A stretch of DNA of 64,000 nucleotides. It comes from Erpobdella octoculata. Lineage: Eukaryota > Annelida > Clitellata > Hirudinida > Erpobdellidae. This document shows, one piece after another, positions 56,166-64,000 of this stretch; positions within the stretch are counted from its first letter, which is position 1, and each line of letters begins with the position of its first letter. Under the pieces are notes generated by a model. The model ran no database searches and was not told the origin of the DNA. It was given only the letters and a program-made list of their open reading frames with translations. The position numbers and the translations under genes were made by a program. Location of the stretch: contig OZ022244.1 of the NCBI GenBank assembly GCA_963978895.1, positions 31,047,842-31,111,841 on the forward strand. Direction: 5' to 3'.

Positions 56166-56981
56166 CATATATATATACATATATATATATATATACATAT
56201 ACATACATCCATCCATGTATATATACAATCAAACACACATATACATATATATACATCAATGATACAAAAATTATACGCACACACAATGTCACAGGAGCAC
56301 AAATATACATATATACATACATATACATATATATATACAAGCTGTCGAGCCGAAGTGAGGAGTTCTGAGCCTATCATAGTCGTACTCTAATGTTAAGTAG
56401 CTCCGAAAGACTGGGACTTCTAGCCATCCTTTTTTGGGGACAGTCGGTGGCTCAGTTGGTAAGAGCGCTTGCATTTAGGCAAGGCGGTGTTGCCGTAGAA
56501 ACGTGGGTTCGATTCCTAGTAGAGTCGTATAAATATTTGCGTTATTTGTGGTGACAGTGAGTCATCTTATTTGTAAGGCTCTTGAAACATTTCAACGCAA
56601 TGTTTCACTTCAAAAATTATCTACCTGGCAGCAGACAAGCTGTCGAGCCGAAGTAAGGAGTTCTGAGCCTATCATAGTCGTAGTCTAATGTTAAGTAGCT
56701 CCGAAAGACTGGGACTTCTAGCCATCCTTTTTTGGGGATGGTCGGTGGCTCAGTTGGTAAGAGCGCTTGCATTTAGGCAAGGCGGTGTTGCCGTAGACAC
56801 GTGGGTTCGATTCCTAGTAGAGTCGTATATATATATACATATATATATACACACATATACACACAGATACATTCATACATAACTGATTATTGTTTCAACA
56901 CAACCAAAATATGCACACATAATAAAATAAAATAAACAACTATTATGAAAATAACGTAAGATGAATCATCTTCATCTTACA
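55877..56981 (-). repeat. LTR C, split by a tandem tRNA-like SINE
   Basis: LTR ends TGTAAACG...CTTACA are normal. About 490 bp of foreign sequence (56337-56828) sits inside its microsatellite. Confidence 0.88.
56337..56828 (+). repeat. Tandem tRNA-like SINE dimer
   Basis: Two units start 'caagctgtcgagccgaagt' at 56337 and 56637. Each holds a tRNA-like part with A box TGGCTCAGTTGG and B box GGTTCGATTCC (both consensus-perfect), a D-arm GCTC/GAGC and an anticodon-like stem CTTGC/GCAAG. The long segment between that stem and the T arm resembles a Leu/Ser-type variable arm. Unit 2 stops after the tRNA part. Acceptor pairing is poor, so this is SINE rather than a tRNA gene. Confidence 0.75.
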
Positions 56982-57053
56982 GTCACTTGTGATCAAACAA
57001 CTTCAGAAAATATATTTACGGATGATAATGCGTAAATACGTCGAGGTCACTAA
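56982..57053 (-). other. Leader-only interior between LTR C and LTR D
   Basis: 72 bp matching the leader at 55803-55876 ('cacttgtgatcaaa', 'cttcagaaaatatattta', 'gcgtaaatacgtcgagg'), with the primer-binding site but no Gag. It is what remains if everything between leader and next LTR is lost. Confidence 0.85.
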
Positions 57054-57309
57054 TGTAAACGTAAAGGAATATGCTTTCTAGCGATTCGTAACGTTAAAGT
57101 CGAAGTTATTTATAACACAATATTTCTCGAATTTATTTTAACTTTATTATTCTTCCTTGAATATAATCTTTTACTTGACTCAAAAAATTGAATTATCTCA
57201 CTTTGTAGAATTTCGCACGGTTCTAACAAATCTTTTGTTAATTCCAATTTCTCTGCCAGATCACCTTACTTTTCTATTGAAGACCACAAAAAGGAAAAAG
57301 ACCAATAAC

Positions 57310-57358
<49 letters not shown>

Positions 57359-57665
57359 CATATATACGTATACATATACATATACCCATCCATGTATATA
57401 TACACTCAAACACACATACATATACATATATATTATTGATACAAAAAATTATACGCACACACAATGACACAGGAGCACACATATATACATATATATACAT
57501 ACACATACACATACACATACATATATACATACATATACATACACACAGATACATACATACATAACTATTGTTTCAACATATCCAATCATTATAAAATGCA
57601 CACATAATAAAATAAAATAAACAAATATTATGAAAATACGTAAGATGAATTATCTTCATCTTACA
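57054..57665 (-). repeat. LTR D (5' end of array)
   Basis: TGTAAACGTAAAGG...CATCTTACA, followed by target copy ATAGT at 57666-57670. More like LTR A than like B and C ('gaggaatatgctttc' versus 'aaggaatatgctttc'). Confidence 0.92.
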
Positions 57666-57816
57666 ATAGTATTTAGTTTTACAAAATCTCTTCTCAGAAA
57701 AATGTTGAAAATAAATTAGAGAAACGTTTTTTTAAAAAGATATAGAGAGAAAATTTGTATGAAAAAAACAATTTTGAGATAATATTTGCGACTTTTTTTA
57801 CATCCACTCGGCTGAT

Positions 57817-58440
57817 TTTAAAAACACAAGTGTTATGAAAAAAGTACCAGCGACTAAATTCCCAATCTTTCTTCCTGAATGCTTTATAAACAAAGGCATT
57901 CAGTAGGAAGGAGGTTTAAGTATTTCGTCCGCCCTGGTTTGGCTAAAATAATATGTTTGTAGAAAAAAACAGAAAAAAAAGAAAAAACAAACAGACATAA
58001 AAAACTAAAAAACAAAAAAACTAAGAAAATTAAGTTTTTTTTCGTGGTCTTCAATTAACCTTATATTTTTGTCGATTTTGTTTTATTTTTTTCAATTAAT
58101 GCATAACTTATTTCTTTTTTCACAAACTTTCATTCAATTTACAGTTTCTGTTTGTGGGTGTCTTTCTCTGCACGCAAATCTTGCCAGTAAAATTCAACCA
58201 GCTTTTTGACAAGCTAGAAAGCTGAAACCTTCAGCATAGCTTCATATTGAATGAAAATACATTATTCAATTAAAAAAAACTTAATTTAAATATTTTTTTG
58301 TATTTCTAAATGATTAAGAATAGTTATGCAACTTCGAAAATTAGTAAAGTTAGTGATGGGTAATAAATTCCACACTGTGATTTCCCCGGGCCTACCTACT
58401 GCTTGGTAAATATGGAATGCTTTATTCCTTATAGTTTTTG
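57817..58440 (-). mobile_element. LINE 3' end, same family as 1211-3950
   Basis: 57817-58311 matches 1211-1730 with few differences ('acacaagtgttatgaaa', 'ccagcgactaaattcc', 'ggcattcagtaggaagga'). Upstream on the minus strand, 58311-58440 encodes a short WNLLP-containing C-terminus ending LEIQKNI. 5'-truncated copy, typical of target-primed insertion. Confidence 0.8.
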
Positions 58441-58690
58441 TAATATTAGTATTACTCGTGACTCAAAGATACTTTAATGCTCAAGCAAAAAAATCGTCAA
58501 TTCAATTATTAAATTTTTTGCTATATTTTAGTATATAAAATATCAACAGTAAAAAGAAAGCGTGTAATAATGCAGCTTGATAGATATATGCAATTATAAT
58601 GCAATTCAACTTTAGATTTCTTAATTGTTTTTTGTTCATGCATAATTGCATTATGATTGCATTAACATGATTTATATAATTAAAAAAAAC
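58441..58690. other. AT-rich spacer
   Basis: No feature recognised; 'attataatgcaattcaac' and 'gcataattgcattatgattgc' are a weak palindromic pair. Confidence 0.35.
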
Positions 58691-58699
58691 TTTTTATTT

Positions 58700-59800
58700 C
58701 CATTTTCGTTTGCCTTCCGCTGGCTACAGACGACGATCATGAATCAGATGCGGCGGATGTTTTTGCGATCAGTCAACTAAACAGTCTGCCAGTCACCAGC
58801 AATGACATCCGACGCCATACACAACGCGACCCGCTCTTGTCGCGCGTATATCAACTTACTATGTCTGGTTGGAATCATGTTCTGCCACGCGACCAAGAGC
58901 TGACGCCGTTCTACAACCGTCGGACTGAACTATCAGTTATTCAGGGATGCGTCATGTGGGACATGAGGGTTGTTGCTCCCATGCCACTGCGTCAACACAT
59001 ACCTTAATCAATTTCATGAAGGCCACAGTGGCGTAGTTAAAATGAAGAATTTAGCACGCAGTTATGTGTGGTGGCCTGGCATAGACCACGAGATTGAACA
59101 TGAACATGCCCAGGGTCACACAAAATACACCAGCAACAGCACATCCTCATCTTTGGGAGTGGCCGAGCAAACTGTGGCAGCAAATTCAGATTGACTATGG
59201 TGGCCGTATTTAGGCTACATGTTTCTAGTCGTGGTTGACGCACACTCTAAGTAGCCAGAACATCGACAACGTCAGAACGAACAATTGAAATTCTGCGAGA
59301 GTTTCAGCCGAAACGGAATTTGTGAACAACTCGTGAGTGATAATGCGCCACAGTTCACTTCAGATAGGTTTCAGCAATTCATGAACTGCAACGGTATTAT
59401 TCATATTAAGTCTGTGCTTTATCACCCGGCCACGAACGGGTTGGCGGAACGCTTTGTGCAAACCTTCAAGAAAGCACTTAACTCAGCTCAGGGTGATGCA
59501 GGGACGCTGAGAAAGAAGCTGGCACAATTTCTACTGACTTATTGTAACGCCACATTCAACGACAAATGAAACACCAGCTAAGCTGTTCATGGGACTTTCA
59601 TTGAGACCAAAATTGGATTTACTGAGACTAAGTCTGGAAGACCGAGTGCATCATGTACAAATCAGAACAATTGGGGGTCATTCAAGCAGGAAATTACGCA
59701 ATTTTATGGAAGGTCAAACGGTGGCAGTTCGTGATTACTGAAGCCAAGATAAGATAAGTGGATGCCTGCGACAGTAGTAAAACGTGCAGGTCCGCTGAGT
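58700..59800 (+). pseudogene. Gypsy (K02A2.6-like) integrase relic
   Basis: Across frames: DPLLSRVYQLTM near 58830; zinc-binding part with HEGHSGVVKMKNLARSYVWWPGID near 59020; FLVVVDAHSK at 59222; LVSDNAPQFTSDRFQQF near 59330; HPATNGLAERFVQTFKKAL near 59430. The second Asp and Glu of the DDE triad are still encoded. The first Asp (normally QIDYAGP) reads QIDYGG at 59185, just past a stop. Several stops and shifts. The CysCys of the zinc module is lost. No LTR nearby. Confidence 0.85.
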
Positions 59801-59851
59801 TACGAGATGAAGACAAAAACTACAAATCAGAGAAGGTAATATTTAAGATCT

Positions 59852-60515
59852 CTATTGTAATTTCAAATTCAGCTTGTTAAGGTGATCTCGAGGGTTATCT
59901 GTGATGTCAACCAGAAATGCTAGTCTTGAAATGAACATTGGATTTTCTAGATTAAATAATAACTCTTCCTGGTGTTTCTTAACAAGGAATAATTTGATTT
60001 CTTGCATTAGATACCAAAATCTTGCTAGAACTTTTCCTCTGCTCAGCCAGCAAACATCAGTGTGAAGAACAAAATTGCCATATTTGCTGACAAACTCTTC
60101 TAGCAATATCTTGAACATCCATTATTTTTTTTAGTTCATCATTTTTCAATTTTGAACAAAGAGCTTGTTGATGAATGATGCAGTGATAAGCTTGAAAGTT
60201 TGGGAAGTCCTTGTCTGCCATCAGCAAGCCAATCAAGCCAGTTTTTCTTCCTACAGTTGCTGGGACACCATCCGTAGTTACTGATTTGTATATATCTTCA
60301 CCTTTGGTAGTATTTGTCAGTGGTAACAGTGCCAACAGTTCCTTCCTAAAGTTTTCTTTCACGTCAAATCTAATCCAAATTATGAGTTGTTCCGAGTCAG
60401 TTATATTGCACGATTCATCCAAAGCTAAACTAAATCCGCGTGCTTTCTTTAAATCAATGCACAGATCAAAGTTCAATATACCATCTACCTCTACAGGTGA
60501 AAGCAATATATACAT
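59852..60515 (-). pseudogene. hAT transposase relic (GTF2IRD2/FAM200-like)
   Basis: Minus frames carry FSLALDESCNITDSEQLIIWIR (split here: SLALDESCNITD / QLIIWIR), TTDGVPATVGRKTGLIGLL, AYHCIIHQQALCSK, then after a shift near 60080 HTDVCWLSRGKVLARFW and LAFLVDIT. This block order is that of domesticated and free hAT transposases with the D-D-E core. The BED finger and the C-terminal dimerisation part are missing. Confidence 0.85.
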
Positions 60516-60574
60516 TTATATGCATAGTGAGACGCACACTGCATAACATTAATTTATTGTTTATTTTTTGATAA

Positions 60575-61545
60575 AATATCAGCGAAATCCACTGAAAATA
60601 TTGGAGATAAATGCCGTGGGTTTCTTTACAGTCTAGAAGCATTTGATCTCTATTTTGCAATGAATTTAACCGAGATAGTTTTTACAACAAGTGAAACAGT
60701 GGCTTTATCTTTACAGTCTTCAAAATTGTCATTGGCTGAAGCTGAAAAACAGATTGATGATTTGCTAATGACTTGGACACAACAACGGACTGAATCACAG
60801 TTCGATAGTTTCTGGGATGACGTCAACAAACGAGCCAAAGATTTACATGTTGAGGAGCCAAAAGTGCCAAAGGCAAGACGTCCTCCAAGAAGACTAGATA
60901 ATGGATCATTGCCACATGTTTGATCCAAAACTTTATTACAAAAGAATATATTATGCAGCATTTGATGCTGCAATGACCTGTTTGCAAAACCGGGTTGAAT
61001 TACAAGGATTTGAAATGGCTCAAGATTAAGATATTGAACAAATCGTATTGAACTTCTTGAAAGTCTCATCACCTCTAAAAAATATTGACGTCTCAAAACT
61101 GGTTGAATATTTTGGCACAGACATTAACAAACCACGTCTCATTCTTCACTTGAAAATGCTACGAGATGTAATTTCACATGACCAGGAGCAATCAGCAAGT
61201 ACTCACCATCATGGACATACTAGAAAACTAGAACAAATTCAGTATGTGATCAAACTTATGTAAAGTAAAACCACACAAGAAATGTTATCAAAAATTAGTA
61301 TTCTAATCAACTTTTTTCTGACATTTTCAGTGACTACTTGCACAGCAGAAAGCAGCTTTTCAGCCCTAAGACGTCTAAAATCATATCTCAGATCTACAAT
61401 GACCTAGGAAAAGCTAAACCATGTTGCCGTTTGTCATTGTCATAAAAAATTAACTATAGGTTCATAAACTTGAAAGAAATCTTAAATGAATTTGTAAAGA
61501 GAAACAATCTCAGAATGCAAAACTTTGCACTCTACTAAATTAACT
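60575..61545 (+). pseudogene. hAT transposase relic (ZMYM1-like), C-terminal half
   Basis: Clean frame 60660-60923 with SRTESQFDSFW-like (RTESQFDSFWDDV) and RRPPRRLDNGS. Then, with stops, EYFGTDINKPRLILHLKML (61105-61165) and the dimerisation end ESSFSALRRLKSYLRSTM (61350-61400) and NEFVKRNNLRMQNF. These are the usual last third of ZMYM1-type hAT proteins. It is oriented head to head with the minus-strand relic next to it, so two separate insertions are involved. Confidence 0.85.
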
Positions 61546-61679
61546 CGGACACAGTCTGTCTGAGACTGTCACAGACAAAAATTATGTATTAATCTAAAGT
61601 TCATCAAACAAATTAAATAGACAATTTGAATTTATCAATTTACTCATTTTATAGGCCCTAGTAAAGAACCACAGCCACT

Positions 61680-62030
61680 GAACAATGGCTTTGCCCGTCC
61701 GGGGCAAAAAAGGCCGGGCCGAGTCAAATTCGGGTTAAGATGGGCCAGGTCAAGTCATGTAAAGCTAAAAAAATCATATAACAACTTTCTTTTATAAACA
61801 ATAATAGATATACAAGTTATAAACAAGTATTTAGTAGCGCTTGTGCAAATCTTCCGCGTCTAAAACCAATTAAAAAATGTTGGGTCAGGTCCTATTCGAG
61901 TGGGTTGGGTCCAAATCACGTGAGTCGGGTTGGGTCACAAAATTAAAATAAAAAATGGATCGGATCGGGTCAGATTTCTGGTGGGTCGGGTTCTCAAAAT
62001 TCGATCTATGGACAACTTAGGTCCGAGCCG
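61680..62030. repeat. GGGCCGGG/GGGTCGGG-rich block, probable hAT sub-terminus
   Basis: Directly follows the ZMYM1-like relic. Words such as 'aaaggccgggccgag', 'gggttgggtcca' and 'gtgggtcgggttc' repeat. Comparable to 770-1115. Probably the 3' non-coding end of the hAT element. Confidence 0.5.
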
Positions 62031-62039
62031 TCCGACGCT

Positions 62040-62526
62040 TGCATTTTGTCCTTTACAAAACCTAAAGTTTATTGGGCACCCCCAATAATTTTCACAATTA
62101 TTATTATTATTAAATGTAAATTTATAATGCGCTTTTTTTAAAAAGTCACAAAAGCGCGTCACGTCAAATCATAAATTTAGGAATAAAGTTCGGTCTTAAG
62201 CAGCTTCTTGAAACCGCCGAGGTATCACAAGTCGGCGCCTATGACTGATCGCTCAACAAAATTTTACCTTGAAGAGAGCAGTTGTTTCTGTTTGTCTTAG
62301 GTATTTAAATGGAGTGAAATAAAACAAAAATAATACCTTCTAGTTCAAATGAATTGGTTGACAGAACTAGTAGTATTAGGATAATAACTAGATCTAGATC
62401 AAGCTTGAACATGCTACATAAAGTGATGTTTTATTTGTTGTTAAAAATGGCTTAAGGACTTCTTTTAATAACATTACATCCTGAACAAAACAAAAAACAA
62501 AGTTCTTTGGTAAAATTTTAGTTTTA
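62040..62526. other. Intergenic, nothing recognised
   Basis: AT-rich. 'ataccttctagttcaaa' near 62333 also occurs near 5102, a possible shared old repeat. No frame. Confidence 0.35.
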
Positions 62527-62530
62527 TTAA

Positions 62531-62778
62531 CCCTCGGAGGCTCTCGCTAATAATGCAATCACACTTGGGATCTTTAGGGTTCATATGGACTCCAGCATTT
62601 TCATTGGTATCTTTACATTAAGATATGTGTGTTAGGTGTATAAAAAATTATTATAAAATAATTTTATAGACGTACATAATGTCATAAAATTTCATGGGTC
62701 TATCGTTGCATTTTCATTTTGATAATACGGATTGAAAAGAGCCTTGGGGTCCATATGGACCCCAAGAGCCTCCGAGGG
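62531..62778. mobile_element. piggyBac-like MITE, 248 bp, with perfect palindrome
   Basis: Ends CCCTCGGAGGCTCT / AGAGCCTCCGAGGG are exact inverted repeats. Flanks are TTAA on the left (62527-62530) and TTGA on the right, consistent with a TTAA target site that has mutated once. Inside the right end, 62743-62766 is a perfect 24-bp palindrome centred on CATATG; the left end holds a weaker version (TTCATATGGACTCC). Non-coding. Confidence 0.82.
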
Positions 62779-63039
62779 TTGAAAAAAACTAGGCAGGCTT
62801 ACCAATTTCTCGTTGTATGTTCTTCACCGGTAGGTTTTAGCAAAAGCAAATTTGTTGATTTGATTTTCTTAATAAACAATGAATTTGACGTCACAAGAAG
62901 GATGTTAAAAACAATTTTCAATCAGCTTTTAAACGGTTTGAAATATTGAAATAAAAATATCATCTAAAACTGTTTACGACATAACTCCATTTACAATAGC
63001 TAAGAGCTAAATATTTTTTTATTTTGATTATTATATATG

Positions 63040-64000
63040 ATATTTTTATTTCAATAGTTCAAAAGTTACTAGTTTAAAAGTTAATTGACATTGGTGTTTT
63101 TTACGACTGCCTAAAATTTTTCCAACAGGAGTTTTTTTGAACATCTTGCCTTCACATGTTTCCACTCTTTTTTTAATTTTTTCTACATTCACCTGATTTT
63201 CTGTGTAAAATTTCAACTGGGGAAGCATCTCCAAAAATTGACGATTTCAATTTTTTTTCTTGCCCCACTCTAACGAGCTTGCTTCTTGGCAAAAGACTAA
63301 CCCTTGGTCTTTTTTTTTAGAAAATTCAAAAATTTAATTTTTGTCTAAACTTTATTTACATACTTTAAAGTGGCAAACATGTTTTTTTTTGCCTTGCCAC
63401 GATACAGTCTGTTAATGTTTTTATATAATCCCCTCAATTTTTTTGCTGTGGGATGGCCATATTCAGTCTTTTAAAAAGAACGCCAGTTTGTTCGAAAGTT
63501 CAGACATAATAAATCTTTTTTGTTTAGACTCAAGATTATAATATAAAAATTTTAATTTACAGCAAAGAAAGGTATAATACATTTATTTCTGACATACAGC
63601 CATTTCAGTCTTAGAACACCTGGTGTTAAGGGCTATAAACGATTTTAGAACAAAACATATATATTTAAAATTCTGTGGTTACGTATAGATAGATTTCCGA
63701 CGGTTGTTGGCTTCTGAGGCTGTAGGCAAATATGTTTCCTTGCTGCCATTGCATTTGAAAATTTCTACCTAATCGACATTTCCCAGCACCAGATAAATAA
63801 AAACAGATTCTTCAAAAACGCTACTTCTCTGCTTCTTTTGAACCAGTCTGTCTTAATATTGACTAGTACTGATGGATCAAAACACATGGTCTTTCGGTCA
63901 TCTGACGTGGACGCACTAACTTCACTTTGTCCATTTTACTTTCGACGACTAAAGCATTGCAATGCATTCACTACTTTAGATTCGCTACATGGTGTTGTCA
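63040..64000 (-). pseudogene. Decayed SCAN-like LTR element relative, cut by window edge
   Basis: 63195-63460 follows 51400-51600 of the array ('cttcttggcaaaagactaa' for 'ctctaggcagaagattgag', then 'cccttggtctt'). 63735-64000 follows 51710-52140 (spacer, 'gaaccagtctgt', 'atcaaaacaca(t/g)gg', 'tcggtcatctgacg'). Many stops. A family T fragment lies between them at 63588-63650. The rest is outside the window. Confidence 0.7.
63588..63650 (+). repeat. Family T 3' fragment
   Basis: 'catacagccatttcagtctt', 'agaacacctggtgttaag' and 'ggctataaac' match the 3' end of 48192-48363. Confidence 0.6.

Larger units (their letters stand above)
50629..57665 (-). mobile_element. Tandem array of a SCAN-like-Gag LTR element (4 LTRs, one TSD pair)
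   Basis: Order on the plus axis: LTR A 50629-51268, interior 1, LTR B 53292-53927, interior 2, LTR C 55877-56981 (with a SINE insert), leader-only interior 56982-57053, LTR D 57054-57665. The outer flanks are the same 5-mer ATAGT (50624-50628 and 57666-57670); no such pair flanks the inner LTRs. Interiors encode Gag, protease and an RNase-H end only. The region lies upstream of the first seen EGF exon. Confidence 0.9.

Noticed and set aside
56445..56525. Genuine tRNA gene
   Set aside because: A and B boxes are perfect, but acceptor stem pairing is poor, the unit is duplicated with a shared body, and it sits in an LTR; SINE is the better reading.
63046..63234. 62-codon minus-strand frame as a gene
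   Set aside because: Falls in the decayed SCAN-like element relative and lacks any motif of its own.

Overview
This is animal nuclear DNA. Evidence: AT-rich non-coding sequence, long introns with GT/AG borders, calcium-binding EGF exons, and dense nested LINE, LTR, Penelope-like, hAT and MITE copies. Long TA, CA and CATA microsatellites occur throughout. A soft-bodied invertebrate such as a cnidarian fits best, but the sequence does not settle the species. No prokaryotic operon, phage or CRISPR locus is present.

Two non-transposon-like coding loci stand out. (1) A minus-strand gene runs from at least 49672 down to 14778. I could follow 18 exons by splice sites and codon phase. They encode a type I membrane protein: an N-terminal region of unknown fold, a WSC-like domain, two atypical EGF-like modules, ten calcium-binding EGF modules, one transmembrane helix and a short cytoplasmic tail ending in TAA. 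The joined frame is open for 766 codons. Its 5' end lies upstream of exon 49556-49672 and was not found. (2) A plus-strand frame at 7425-10313 encodes a two-zinc-cluster protein with a DNLDHN...LDGSGTFDGMG motif, of a family I cannot name. It is broken by a single TAG.

The rest is mobile DNA. 1-6800 holds a 155-bp satellite, a decayed CR1/L2-like LINE, a tRNA-like SINE and a MITE with a 9-bp target duplication. 10.4-14.6 kb is AT-rich, with an inverted repeat and a purine-rich dispersed repeat. 17.2-19.6 kb is a deleted Ty3/Gypsy copy inside an intron of the EGF gene; 23.0-25.0 kb carries a tandem exon duplication and a 5S-derived fragment. 27.7-30.4 kb has two LINE fragments. 30.56-34.08 kb is a Penelope-like element with GIY-YIG endonuclease and a hammerhead ribozyme motif. 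38.9-41.3 kb is a pol-less LTR element with a SAP-type Gag start and a foreign acidic middle, split by a solo LTR. 41.4-46.8 kb is a nearly complete but mutated Gypsy element. 47-50 kb is a mosaic of LINE ends, SINEs and a second hammerhead motif.

50.63-57.67 kb is a tandem array of a SCAN-like-Gag, RT-less LTR element: four LTRs, two coding interiors and one leader-only interior, all between one pair of 5-bp target duplications. 57.8-62.8 kb holds a LINE 3' end, a Gypsy integrase relic, two head-to-head hAT relics and a TTAA-flanked palindromic MITE. A decayed relative of the SCAN-like element runs off the right edge.

The elements interact. The pol-less LTR element shares its Gag start, polypurine tract and terminal bases with the Gypsy element and was probably mobilised by it. 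The SCAN-like array and the solo LTR at 39536-40126 belong to one LTR family. All functional statements are read from sequence and remembered family features; no database search was run.
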